A stretch of DNA of 64,000 bases from Russula earlei (taxonomy: Eukaryota; Basidiomycota; Agaricomycetes; Russulales; Russulaceae), in the NCBI GenBank assembly GCA_025769875.1, contig JAGFNK010000214.1, positions 1 through 64,000 of the forward strand. The letters run 5' to 3'. Positions 24,357 through 36,393 of the stretch are shown here, one piece after another (positions within the stretch are counted from its first letter, which is position 1; each line of letters opens with the position of its first letter). The notes beneath the pieces were generated by a model. It worked only from the letters and a program-made list of their open reading frames with translations. It was not told where the DNA came from and did not search any database. The position numbers and the translations under genes were made by a program.

Positions 24357-26299
24357 TCAAGGGAGAGCAACGGGGCGGTTCTGATACTTGGGTGTTCTTA
24401 AGACGGGGGCAATCAAGGCAGGGATGGCCCGTTTGCTAACTGAAGGGGAGGCGGGGACGTTGTTGAACGAGTTGTTCGCTGTGGCTGAAAAGCCAGAGCG
24501 ATAGTCTGTGAGATTTTCCTTATCAGGAAACCTCTTTGAGAACCCGAATTGGGATGCTCTCCCCTCGCACAGCCAGGCAGCAGAAAATCGTTGATATATC
24601 CTCCCACTGCACATCACACTTTGAATATCGCTCCCCTGTCGGCCCCCACGTCGGTCCTGAAGCACGCTTTGCGACAGCGCTCGGAGCATCCCCACCGTGA
24701 CTACATCCTGCGACTTGTCCTCGCTAACGATCGTGGTCACAGACGTGGACGGCGAGCCTGCGGAAGACGGCGGCGGAATGAGTTCGTTGCTGCCGGTTAG
24801 AGCCAGGTCGTCGAGGACGACTTCGAGGATGGGATAGGCTGAAACCTGTCAGCCAGAATTTAAAAGTCCACAACGGCCGATCCACACACTCCATTCGTCG
24901 TCCTCGTCTGGTGGGGGTCGTTTAGGCCGTGTGAGAGAAAGGATTATGGAGCGTAGTTGTGCCCCCGCTTCACCCGTCGCCTTCTACCTCCATCTTTGAT
25001 TCCTCGATATCACGCTTCGGCACAGGATACCGAACTGCCCAGTCGATCCTCACGCCGCCTTCGATACATCGTACAGATAGGTCGTAAAATCTAGAAAGCG
25101 CAGTCAGTGGAAACTCTTGGGGACGAAGCCGGGTGAATGGTATACCGGTGCTTGCTTGAATGCGATAGAACTGTAACATCATCCGAAACTCTCTCGATGG
25201 CGTGCGAAGTTCCTTATGTTCTAACCACCGAAATGCGGCATCATGTACCTCATCGAGCACCTCGTGGATTAGTAAACTCGTACTGATGCAGCTCTTGCGA
25301 CTCACCTCGAAGACTTTACCCCATCCAGCCCTATTTCCGGGAGCGGATGTGAGTTTGCTGATTCATCAAGACTGTGACTAGCACCTCGAACGCCTTGCTG
25401 ACTGAAAACAACCCAACACACTAATTAATTCTTATTAGCTCGTAGGTCCAGGAAGGTTCGCGAATACCCACCTTCGCCTTCATTATCGGCGGAGCATCTA
25501 GCTACCCGATGCGAAGCAAATTCATTCAATGGAGCGAGGACCAGTTGTAAATGCTCTGACGTGACGACAGATAAATATGCCTCAGTCGATTGATTTGACG
25601 GGACAGGATTTCCACGAGCCCACCGGCCGTGTCCAAGTCCATCGAACTCAGCACTTGCCCAAACCTCTCGCCCATGTCCTTTGTTGTAGACAAGGAAAAT
25701 GCCGCGTGGGACTCTATGATTCCCTTCACCTCATAATCGCCGGCCTGTCTCGTTTAAGTGTAGTACCGGTACAGCCTTGCAAACAGCTTTTCAAGACAGA
25801 AAGAATAAGATCTCGATCCTCAGGAAATGTCTCTATCACTTCACGTAGTCATCCAAGACTCAGAATCTCCTACGCGATCGCGATCACAGTGGGCGAGTGA
25901 TAGGTGCACGTGCGGAACGTCACTTCTTTTTATTAAAAGTAACGCACTTTTCAATATCGTCATCCACGCCGTGCAACGGCGTACACTCGAATACCGCCAA
26001 CCCAGGCGTGCGCGCCGCAGCGTCTGGCGCAAGTGGAATGAAAAAAGTGCTCTGACACCCCGCGCGCCGCTCCTGCGCACGTCGAACTTTCTCTCGACCC
26101 AAATGGCCGTGCCGTCGTTGTCGGGATCGAGCGAGAGCCACAAGCAGTAATCGAACAGAGTAGGGCTGCCCTCGTGCGCGCGGAAAGCAGCAAGGAAGGT
26201 GCCAGGCGCCCATCGGCGTTCGTGTTGTTCGTGATTCTGGGTGAAGGTAATTCGACGTACTTTGGAAGAATTACCCGCGACGTTGGATGGCACATACAA
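24357..26299 (-). CDS. Unrecognised multi-exon gene
   Basis: Several protein-like segments follow one another on the minus strand with plausible splice sites: 26299 to about 26080 (L-F-D-Y-C-L-W-L-S-L-D-P-D-N-D-G), then in another frame about 26080-25940 (S-T-F-F-I-P-L-A-P-D-A-A-A-R), about 25840-25530 (F-P-E-D-R-D-L-I-L-S-V-L-K and M-G-E-R-F-G-Q-V-L), 25305-24970, and about 24836-24357 (V-V-L-D-D-L-A-L-T-G-S-N-E-L-I-P-P-P). The acceptor at about 24836 (TTTCAG) supports the last exon. The frame change near 26080 is either an intron missed here or a frameshift. No domain was recognised and no function is proposed. Its 5' end overlaps the start of the ankyrin remnant on the other strand. Confidence 0.4.
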
Positions 26300-27578
26300 A
26301 CAGACATTACAGGCAATCGATATAGAGAAATGGGCTTATGCCCGTCGTCTATTCCCAATGTCTCGTCGTATCTGTCCGTCCACTTCGAGTCGAGGAACTT
26401 GCAGAACTTTTTGCCATCCAACCTAATGAAGAATCAATTCCCCAGTTCAATGCTAATTGGCGTCCCGAGAAAGCAGAAGAATCTGTGCTGTCGGCTTGTT
26501 CTACTCTAATCGCTGTTGTCGATGTCGATGGCAAACAAGTCGCGCAGTTCTCGCACTCCTCTGTGAAAGAATACTTGACCTCGAATCGAACCGCGAATTC
26601 GGGCCATGTTTCCTACTTTCATATGCTCCCAAAACAGGCACATACTCTCATGGCTAGAGCTTGCCTCAGCGTACTCCTTCATCTGGACGATGGAATTGAC
26701 AAAATGAAATTGAAGAATTTCCCCTTGGCATCGTATGCGGCTCAGCACTGGATTGACCATGCGCAGTTCGAGAATCGGAGATTGAAGATGGCATGGCATG
26801 CCTCTTCGACAATGGCAGGCCGCACTTTGCCGCTTGGATCTGGGTGTACGATATAGATGGAAAACTCCCCAACTCTACCGCACATCCGGAACCACCAGAT
26901 GCAGTCCCATTGTATTACGTTGCACTCTGTGGTTTCCGTGACACCTCTGAGCGCCTCATTGATGCCCATCCAGCGGATGTCAATGCTCGGGGCGGAATGC
27001 ACATGACTCCGGTACATGCTGCTCTTAATGGAGCATGGTGCTGACGTGACGGGTCGTGGCAGCTTGCGTCAGACTCCATTACACATAGCATCGCGACAGG
27101 GTTACGACGACATCGTGCGGGGATTAATCGACCTCGGCGCAGAACCGAACGCCAAGATGGCATGGGAGGAGACGTCGTTACATGCAGCGTCTGCAGGCGG
27201 TAAAGTGAAGGCCGCAGAGGTGCTACTGGATCGTGGCGCGGACGTGAACCAAGCGAGTGGTATCCTTTTCACACCACTGCATACCGCTTCGGATTACGGC
27301 CACGACCAGGTCGTCAGGCTACTACTCGTTCACGGCGCTGAAATAAACGGTCTTGTCGCGGCCAGGTTGCCTTGCACATCGCGGCAATCGCGGGAAACCC
27401 CAAGGTTGCAGAGGTCCTGCTCAAGTATGGCCCGGATCTACACGCCCAAGACGACGATGGTTTAACTCCTCTCCGATTAGCAATGATGTATAAACACGCG
27501 CAGATTGTGCGATTGCTCTCGGAGCATGCTGAGAAGGTCGTATGGCGGGTACGATCATGGGATCACCCAAGCGAGTGA
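26241..27578 (+). pseudogene. NACHT-ankyrin (STAND) receptor remnant
   Basis: Homology starts abruptly at 26241 with L-E-E-L-P-A-T-L-D-G-T-Y-K-Q-T-L, the winged-helix region that follows the NACHT NTPase in fungal STAND proteins, and continues through F-S-H-S-S-V-K-E-Y-L-T-S. About six ankyrin repeats follow (about 26960-27540; for example Q-T-P-L-H-I-A-S-R-Q-G and T-P-L-H-T-A-S-D-Y-G). Such proteins act in non-self recognition and cell death. The NACHT domain with its P-loop is missing. The reading frame changes at about 26353 (one extra C in a CCC run), about 26772, about 27040 and about 27360, so the copy is dead. A further ankyrin-like scrap (K-L-L-L-D-H-G-A) occurs near 27820. Confidence 0.7.
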
Positions 27579-28852
27579 GATTCTGGAGGCAGATAGCCTG
27601 TTCTTGTAGGGTATACAACAATGCACACACATTTTCGCCATCGGGTGTGCGAGTCGGGCATCTGCCGAAGGGATATCACAACGCGGTTCGATACTTTGAA
27701 GTGAATCCGGCCTCACTTTTCAGTTACATATTGAGCGCGACGTTTTGTGTAGTCCGAGTAGCTGATTGTTGGATGCATGACTCAGTATTAGTCTGCAGTT
27801 ATATCAAAAAATCACAAAGTTGTTACTTGATCACGGTGCAGCTGGCCGGCGGGCACAGATGGAGATGGCCATGACGTTGCATCTGGTAGAGAAGAAGAAT
27901 AGGTTGTTTCCTCAAGTACCCCCACCCATGACATACACAACGCATTGGGTCGCCAGATCACATCGAGATCAGAGCACTCCACTGAGGATCGGGTTCAGTT
28001 TCCGAGCGTGGGGTGTATGCAAGTGGCTTTACGTTTCCGTGTCATTCTGGAGTGCATGAATACACAATGCAGTACTGGTGTCTATGAATTGCAAGTGACA
28101 TAGACATGAGTCGGAGGCGCGAAAACGAAATGCTTACGAGTAGTTTGACGAGATGATATGAGATTATTGTTACCCTAAATGTTCGTCAGCAGCACTTGGA
28201 ATATTTTACTTTTATTGTCTGTTAAGTTGACTATAAGTGGACTTGACCTGTCGTGTCAATTTCACCTGCGTTACACCATCAGTTCCGCACAACTTCCGGA
28301 TCTCTGCATGATCGACACCTAAGCTTCGTTAAATCAAACTTAATTGTGTCGAAAACGAAACACTCTCTGCTCTGATTCAATGCATCGTTCCGGTGTCAAG
28401 TCTCCCTCACTCCCCAAGTTCCAGGCCATGCGTGTGGCTTCTTTCCATCATTGTCGTGACATCCTACGCAGCATCATGATTCTGGGTTCTCGTCATCGGT
28501 TCTATTCATCCAACTGTATACCCTTTAATGAAAAAAGCGGTCAGCTTCCGGGCTTCACGACAGACGTCACTTGAGAGCACGGTTGTTCGGTCGACTCTTA
28601 AGTTCGTGGCTGCCGCGGCGCAATCAAAACATCATGTTACAGAAGCTTTAGGAGCACATGGCTGATCGTTGACTCGGACTGCTACCGCTATTCCCGGGCC
28701 CCACGCGACAGCGTCGTCACGGAAGCATGCATCCCAGGAAGACCGTACGTTCTACAAGTCAAGGCATTAAAGATCAACGTACCGTTTGATAAACCCACTG
28801 GCAAACTTCTCTTCCTTGTCTTATAGTATCCCACTCTTTGTTTCTCAGCCGT
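27579..28852. other. Intergenic with duplicated upstream block
   Basis: The first 300 bp hold one ankyrin-like scrap. From about 28378 to 28700 the sequence resembles 34258-34500 (shared starts such as GCATCGTTCCGGTGTCA), so the region upstream of the first seven-TM gene was duplicated together with it. Confidence 0.5.
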
Positions 28853-30430
28853 ATGACCAACTTTGGCGACCCCGTTGTATTTCTGCAGGATGCGGGTGCG
28901 CATGCTTGTGGAATCGGACACTGGAGATCGGAAGATCTAACGAACCTGTCTCTCAACAGTGGCACTCAAAAATTTCTGGCACGTTCTAAACGGTCTCTAC
29001 ATGTAGGTCCGGGTTGCTGCGATGCCCTCTCGCTCTCACTCCTCACTTCAAGTTGGGAGTTCTTCACAACGCTTGACTACGAGTGGGATATGCTCCGACG
29101 GCGTCGCCCCTACCGGTGGACGATATGGGTCCGTAACTTTCTCTCGTCGCCCAGGCTGGAGAACGGCGTTGAACGATCTCATCGATAGATATACTCACTT
29201 ACGCGTGCAACCGCCCTTGCCTCCGTGATCGTTAACTTCATCAATATGGACATGACGACTGCAATTAACTGTCAGGTAGACCACGTCTCCCGAGTCTGCG
29301 TCATCACATCGGTATTCTGATCGTCTCCAATCCTGAGGTCTCGACTACTTCCAACCTTGTGAGTCCTCTGTGATATGCTCCCACCTTCGAGCATTCCACG
29401 GGGGAAACAACGGTCTCATTTTTCCAGATCTTTAGCTACATAAGCGTTGCCACCGCTTCACTCTTGATTGTACTTCGTGTGTGCGTCAACTGCTTTCTAT
29501 GCGAATGGCATCTTTCCCAACCCGGCATTCGTCGAAACTTTCAGCATTGCCATTTGGAACAGAAACAAGACAATTATTATCGTCTCGGCCAGTTTATGGG
29601 CCATCAGTGTTGCAGTCATGATCCGAGGCAAGTCCCATTCCGTCCCCGTCACACAGACGGTCGACATTCTCTTCCCCACGTGATTATCATCAGGGATTGT
29701 GCAGGTAGATAATTACCTGCTCTTGACACTCGAGACTTAACCACCTGCAGCTCCGCGCTGTATGGGATCCGGCTCTGGAAGTCTGCTTCGTGCTGAATAC
29801 CGAGATAAACAAACTCAGCATCATCGGAATCCTCATCACTGACGTCGTCTTGTCTCTGACCATGCTCGGCGGATTGCTCGGCTTACGCCGTCTCGGTGGA
29901 GGCACACTTGGCATCGGACGCCTCCTCTGGAATCAGGTGGGATAGTGGCAGCCCCCTCGTCTGTGTACGTTATCTGCTGACCTATTCCGTGTTCATAAGG
30001 GTGTCATTTGGCTCGTAATTGCCATCATCGCAGAGGTCCCACCGACGGTAAGTCCTGTACATCGTCACGTCACTGCTTCAATGAAATTGTAACATTGCAG
30101 ATATTCATTATACTGAATCTGAACGGTAATGTCGCTTCATTTCCAGTGGTTGCCAGTCCGATTTATCCTCTAAAAAACCAGCTCCGTTCAACGTCGTACG
30201 TCGTCGTCTTCAAGCAGGGAAGGCTCTAATGTCGTTCTGCAATGTAGATGTTTCAACATCCAGCGGTGATCACATTGACAATCGCCGCAACACGGATACA
30301 CCGCTCTCTAACAGACTTCACCTCTGGATCGGCCGACATGTGCGACAGTCTTCTTCCCTCACTCTCTATTCTCCAACGCTCACGACTGTCGACGACTCCA
30401 AAAGCATATCTCGATGCCTCCGGGGTATGA
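28853..30430 (+). CDS. Fungal seven-TM protein (DUF6533-like), copy A
   Basis: ATG at 28853 opens a short first exon (M-T-N-F-G-D-P-V-V). Then come small exons for F-W-H-V-L-N-G-L-Y (about 28962-29004), W-E-F-F-T-T-L-D-Y-E-W (about 29056-29130), I-Y-S-L-T-R (about 29190-29275), a helix with L-L-I-V-L-R (about 29430-29485), A-I-W-N-R-N-K (about 29547), L-R-A-V-W-D-P-A-L (about 29752), a helix with G-G-G-T-F-G-I-G-R-L-L-W-N-Q, and I-A-A-T-R-I-H-R-S-L near 30290. The string of hydrophobic exons predicts six or seven membrane helices. The family is widespread in basidiomycetes and of unknown role, sometimes likened to receptors. Compared with copy B the last exon is frameshifted after about 30340, so the C-terminus differs. 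Confidence 0.65.
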
Positions 30431-31190
30431 AGGAGAACTTCTCTGCACCAATGCCAGCGAATCGGATCGAGGTGACAGTAAACACTGCCCACGGGCAGTA
30501 TCCGTCGCCGCAGATGAGTCATTGCGCATCGTGCAGTGTGGACAGGCATATAGGTGAAAAACTCCATGGATTAAGCATCGACAACAATCTCGAGAGCGCC
30601 GTGAGTCTGAGGACGAATTCCTGAGGTGAACTCGCGATTTGTGCTGAGTTGGACAAACAGCATATTGAATAACCGGAGGAAGGGAAGCTGATGTTGGGTG
30701 ACATGGTCAAACGTATCCGATGTCATGGACTTATTCGAACAATTTTATGGACTAGAAACAATCTTTCTTTAGACACGAACACTGTCACTCCTTGAAGCTT
30801 TGATTATTAATTAAAGTCTTAAGGTACCTCTCTTGAATGCTTATTATTTCCACCCGCTCTCCCTCATTGTCTGCTGTCTTTCCTCTCTGCTTCTCTGTTC
30901 CCTTAGTCCTCATCCAGCATCATGAACTCAAGCGTGGCATTCCGGCACACTACAAACCAGACAGAAAAATGAGCAAAGCAAAGAGGGTAGCGCTGTGATG
31001 TTCAAAGGGACGGGGGGGAAGGTCGGTGAAAAGGTTATCCTGGGGTAGAAGGTCGGAGATAGAAAGATACGGGTCGAACAGCAGAGTGGAACGACGAAAG
31101 CCCTGCGTTGGCCACAACGGATGAGAATAAAGGTAGGAGACAAGGACGAGGACAAAAGAAATGTTGCCCCCACCCCTTCTCCTTGTGTAT
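30431..31190. other. Tail of copy A and 3' region of aminopeptidase P gene
   Basis: A plus-strand frame to 30624 preserves tail sequence similar to the C-terminus of copy B (T-V-D-D-S, F-S-A-P-M-P-A-N-R), showing where the ancestral frame ran. Beyond 30630 there is no gene. An AT-rich stretch (about 30790-30850) separates the two convergent genes. Confidence 0.4.
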
Positions 31191-33941
31191 TTACTCTCCC
31201 CACTCTATCATGGCGCCGCCTGGTCCCGCAGGGCCAATCGTACGCTCCGCCTCGCGGCGTAAATACTTGAGGGCACGCTTGTCGTCCCGGAGACAGCCCT
31301 CGAGGGCGCTATGACACTCTCGATTGTGTTTGCGCAACCACTCCTTCTCCTCCTTGCTGAGCATGTGCTCCAGCACCATACGCGTCTGGATCGGCACGCA
31401 CGTCAGCCGCTCGAAGCCGAGCCAGCTTTGGTCAGACTCGGTGTGCTTGGTCTGCACATTGCGCACGACAAGAACGGATCCTATCCGAATGCCGTATTCA
31501 TCTGATTTGTCTGTTTGGGGTGTCAGATGGACATATTCAGGTTAGAGGCGAATGCCACTTACAATAACCGGGCTCGTTGGTGAGAACGTGGCCAGGTGTC
31601 AGAGGCACACTACTGGACAAACCATGCAAAACTTCATGAACGCCGAGGAACGCATGGCCAGTTCCGTCCTGTCGATCAGATCGCAAACAATGAGGATCTC
31701 AATAAAGTCGATCGAAACGTGAATCACTCACGAGGAAGTTCATGCCGTCCTGCCACAAACTCTTGCTCGCAATGACGTTCCTCGCAAGGACATCCAATTG
31801 TGCACCCGTGGTACCCCTTGGGAAGATAATATTGTCTATGGCGATCTAAACGCAACGAAAAGTGAGCATATGAAGAGATATGAAGAAGAAAATACTCAGC
31901 TTACGTGGCCTTGCAACACCCGCGTGTATGCCTCACTCTGTTCCAATGTTGGGCGACCAAAGTGCACGGTTCGTGTGGTATCGCATGTGCCATCACGATA
32001 CTGTCCTCCGGAGCCATTGAGGTAAGGGGTTTCCTTGTCTATAATGTAAGACCCGCTCTTTGATGGGCGATAATGTGGGAGGGCGGCATTAGGTCCAGTA
32101 GCGGAGATGTTCTCATATGCAAGTCCCATAAAGTTCTTCGCATTTCTCCTGAACTCGGTCAGTCGCCAGGCGGCTTCCCACTCGGAGATTTCGAAACCCT
32201 TGGCCATCTTCTCGTCAAGCCAAGCAAGGAACTGCACGTAACAGGTACCGTCACGGAGGCAGGCACGCTTGAGCCCCTGGATCTCAACTTCGTTCTTGAC
32301 GCTCCTCATCTCCTCGACAATCGAAGGAGCCAGAGAGTAACGCTTGTATGTCAACATGAGCGAGATGGCATATGACGTCTGCGGGGGGATGATCATCTGT
32401 TGATGTCATGACAAGAGATTGATACGAATGATTAGAGCGAGACGGGCGAGAACACGAGCCTTTCCTTCGCCCCATTCGCGCATGCGTAAAAAGTTCCAAA
32501 TGGCGTTGTAATCCCTGATCTCGACTTGGAGAGACTGCAGATATTCGCGCACCGGCACCTCGACCTTCCCCTGTTCAACAAACAGGATGGCGCGATTCAA
32601 GCCAATGTACAAATGTGAGATAAAGACAGGATTGAAGGGGACATCATTGCCACGAAGATTGAGTACATATGCTATATCCAAGAGTCATGATCGCACGATG
32701 GTCGATAAAGGGCTGAATACAAACCCACCGACGGAAGCCAAATTGGACACTAAGGTGCCAACGTGTTGATCGCGTGACCGCGGTTGGCTCTTGGAGGGTG
32801 ATGGACTGGATACGGCGTAGCTTCTGATCCAATCGCGCACTTGAGCGAGCTTGTTCGAAGCACCTTTGCCTGCATGAGCATTGCGTACGAATGAGTGACG
32901 AAGCGACGACAGTAAGCTGCGGGACTCACCGGTGTATTCGATGGGCTGAACAAAGATCTTGTTCATCGAACGCGCTGGTTTATCCTCCCAAATTAGGTCG
33001 ATCAGGTTCTGGGCTGGGTGAACAAGCTCAGAATTTTTGGCTTTCAACAGAGGGTAAAGTTGTTGTGCAACCTCATTGGAGATCATGCGAGCATCAAGAC
33101 CAACCCTAGATTCATTGACACGATCCTGCAAAGAGGGTCAGTGTCAAATATCCTTGGGGTGAGGATGGGTTAGAGGTCGCACTCACAGTGATCCAATCCA
33201 CCCAATGTCGTGGTCCGGAAAGTACACCGGCGCGAATCAACACCCAATTATGGTCAAGCTCTCTCTCAGCTTGAAGCCAATGGCGTGAGTCGGTTATCAG
33301 ATAAGCGGCAGTCTTTGTTATGACAGCTTGGCCAGCCCGGCCGGTAAAGCTAGATTAAGAACGATTATTGGATTGAGTCCGAGATTGCGCAGCCACACGT
33401 ACTTTGTGAGCCATTCCATTCGCTTGTCGCTTTCGGCGGTGTATTCACATTGATGGACGTCCTCGGTAGGCACGACGCTACACACAGAAACAGGTCTGCG
33501 TTGAAGGCGACAAAAAGAAAGGGATGGAACGGACTAGTAATCAAGGTTATCCCTTGCCATGAGTTTGCGCAGTTGTACGAGACGCGGGTACGTGTCCACG
33601 ACATCGCGTATGGGATTCTGATAGTACTCCTTGCGCTCGAGGGCTGAACCAACGAGGGTGTTTATGGAGTCGCTGCGTGTGAGGGTGTTTGTGGAGCCGC
33701 TGCTCACAGGTGTGAGGGAGGACTGCTTGGAGTTGTTGGACCGTTTGCTCCAGCCGAAGAGGTTGCTGGACTTTGGAGCCCCGCTGGCTTGGGAGCCTTT
33801 AGAATGCTGAAACATGTGACGAGTCGGAGGCTGGGCGTCCTCTCGGGGTGGGATAGACGGCGGATGGTTTCGGTGGATGACGAATGGTTGTCCTTGTCCT
33901 TGTCCGTGCGGCGGCTGAAACCAAGCTCCCACTCGTAGCAC
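31191..33941 (-). CDS. Aminopeptidase P-like protein (M24B), probable pseudoenzyme
   Basis: About ten exons encode an N-terminal Ser-rich extension, two creatinase-like N domains (Y-Y-V-V-P-T-E-D-V-H-Q, F-T-G-R-A-G-Q-A-V-I-T, D-S-R-H-W-L-Q-A; Y-V-L-N-L-R-G-N-D-V-P-F-N-P-V-F) and the C-terminal pita-bread metallopeptidase fold. Active family members remove the residue before proline using two metal ions held by Asp, Asp, His, Glu, Glu. Here the first Asp is Gly (L-N-G-S-G-G, codon 32013-32015) and the last Glu is Gly (G-I-R-I-G-S, codon 31479-31481). The conserved first His of H-G-T-G-H is Asp (codon 31666-31668), and the loop before V-H-E is shortened. The second Asp (D-G-T-C-D), the TGH His and the NEPGYY Glu remain. 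Splice sites and frames are intact. The start at 33941 is tentative; another methionine lies at 33961 in a different frame. Confidence 0.8.
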
Positions 33942-34673
33942 AACTTGTTCAGGAGGGGCAACAGGGAGAGTGGTCGAGCTTAGGCGCTGCAGCCATCTGG
34001 TGATTTGGCTGTGCGTTTGGCTGTGCGATTGCGATCGCGAGTCCGCGTTTACTTGATCGGACAGTCACACCATGTCACACCCAAAATTGAGAAAAGTGCA
34101 AATCAAAAGGTGCGGAGGTGCAGCTGGGGGAGGGGGGTAGGCCACTCTGTATTTATGAGCTGCATCTTGGTGACAATATCATATTGCCCAGTTTGCATGT
34201 GCGGCCGGATCACCAAACGTACTACCGAACGCCACTGTGTGAATCCACCTGCTCGAACGCATCGTTCCGGTGTCAGATCTCCACGTAGTGGGGGGCATGG
34301 TGAGTGTCTCCTTTCATTTTTGGAGATGATCATGGGTTCTCCTCATCAGTCCTATCATCAACAAAAGGAAGCTTCCCCGCTTCAACAACAGACGCTACCT
34401 TGTTCTTCTTGGGGACACCGTCGTTTCCTTGACTCTTTGGCTCGTGGTTGCACCGGCGCAATCAAGACATCCGGTTCTAGAAGCATTGAACTGATTGTTG
34501 ATTGCTACCACTTTCATGGTCCTGTCCTTACGTGGCTCGCAGTGTTGTCACAGCCTGTGCAACTCAGTGTGATACGTCCTATAGTATTTAAAGATCAATG
34601 GATCGTGTGATAATCCGGAACCTCTCTTTTTCGTCTTCTATATCCACCGTCTGTTTCACAGACGCCGTGCCAG
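33942..34673. other. Intergenic, duplicated upstream block
   Basis: Between the divergent starts of the aminopeptidase-like gene and seven-TM copy B. From about 34258 it resembles the sequence upstream of copy A. No further gene seen. Confidence 0.5.
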
Positions 34674-36393
34674 TATGACCAACTATCAAGACCCCATTGT
34701 ACTTCTACGGGTTTTGGGTGCGCCTGCATATGGAGCCCGACACTAGGTCGGAGGATTCTAACGAACCTGTCTGTCTCTCAACAGTGGAACTCAAGAACTT
34801 CTGGCACACTCTGAATGGCCTCTACATGTATGTCTGCGACTCTGCGTCGCTGTGGTAACCTCCGGTTTTCATTCTCCATTTCCAGTTGGGAGTTCTTCAC
34901 AACGCTTGACTACGAATGGAACATCCTCCGAGGGCATCGCCCCTACCGGTGGACGATATGGGTCCGTGATTGCGAGTGCTTTCTATCGTCACACTGGCAC
35001 ACGCCGGAGAAAACGTTGACTTCTCTTCTCCAGATATACACACTTACTCGGACGACCACCCTTGCAGCCGTAATCCTCACCTTCATTAATCTGGACATGA
35101 CTACTCCAATAAATTGTCAGGTAGGTCGTCGCCCCTCCTAACTCATCACACTTTCACTCTGATTGTGCGCAATCCTGAGGTCACGGTTACCTCAGAACTT
35201 GTAAGTGCCTGTGATGTGCTCGCACCTTCTAGGCGAGAAACCTTTTTTCAGATCTTTAGCTACATCAGCGTTGCCGCCGCTTCGCTCTTGATTGTACTTC
35301 GTGTGTACGTCAGCTGCTTTCTATACGAATGGCATCTTTCCCAACCCGCCGCTCGTCGACGCTTCCAGCGTTGCCATTTGGAACAAAATCAAGATCATTA
35401 TTATTGTCTCAGCTTTTTTATGGGTGACCAATGTTGCCGTCATTATCCGAGGCAAGTCCCATTCCCTCTCCCTCCCACAGACGATCGTCACACACTCTCC
35501 CACGTTGTTTTCGTCAGGGATCGTGCAGGTAGTTAATCGCCTGCTTTTGTCATTCGAGACTTAACCGCCTGCAGCTCCGCGCTGTATGGGATCCTGCTCT
35601 GAAAGTTTGCTTCATCCTCAACTCCGAGATAAGCAAACCAAATATAATCGTAACCCTCATCAGCGACATCTTCTTGCTTCTCACAATGCTCGGTGGATTG
35701 ATGGACCTGCGCCGTCTCGGTGGTGGCACATTTGGCATCGGACGCCTCCTCTGGAATCAGGTGGGACAGTGGCAGCCCCCTCGTCTGTGTAAGCTATCTG
35801 CTGACCTATTCCATGTTCACAAGGGCGTCATTTGGCTCGTAATTGCTATCATCGCAGAGGCCACACCGATGGTACGTCCTGTACATCGTCACTGCGCATC
35901 TCATTGAAATGTAACGTTGCAGATATTAATTATACTGAATCTGAACGGTAATGTCGCTTCCCTTCCAGTGGTTGCCGGTCCGATTTATGCTCTAAAAAAC
36001 CAGCTCCGTTCAACGTCGTACGTCGTCGTCTTCAAGTAGGGAAGGCTCTAATGTCGTTCTGCAATGTAGATGTTTCAGCATCCAGCAGTGATCACATTGG
36101 CAATCGCTGCAACACGGATATACCGCTCTCTATCAGACTTTGTCTCTGGATCCAACGATATGTGCGACTTTCATCCCCTACTGTATTCTCCAGGGCTCAC
36201 GGCTGTCGATGACTCCACAAGCATATTCCAGAGCCTCCACTTCTGCGATATCAAAAATCCGAGTACGAAGGAGAACCTCTCTACACCAATGCCAGCCGGG
36301 CGTGACCTAGTCCCAGATAACGATCTAGAAAGAGCACTGAGGGGTAAACGAATAAGTGTCCTTATCGGAGAGGGGAAAACCGATGCTGTGTGA
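34674..36393 (+). CDS. Fungal seven-TM protein (DUF6533-like), copy B
   Basis: Paralogue of copy A with the same exon order: M-T-N-Y-Q-D-P-I-V-L at 34674, F-W-H-T-L-N-G-L-Y (about 34793-34827), W-E-F-F-T-T-L-D-Y-E-W-N (about 34889), I-Y-T-L-T-R (about 35034-35120), I-F-S-Y-I-S-V-A-A-A-S-L-L-I-V-L-R (about 35251), A-I-W-N-K-I-K, L-R-A-V-W-D-P-A-L-K-V-C-F, the L-M-D-L-R-R-L-G-G-G-T-F helix region, and a last exon ending at the stop at 36393. Nucleotide identity to copy A extends into introns and upstream sequence, so the duplication is recent. Copy B has the longer, unshifted C-terminus (I-G-E-G-K-T-D-A-V). Membrane protein of unknown function. Confidence 0.7.
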
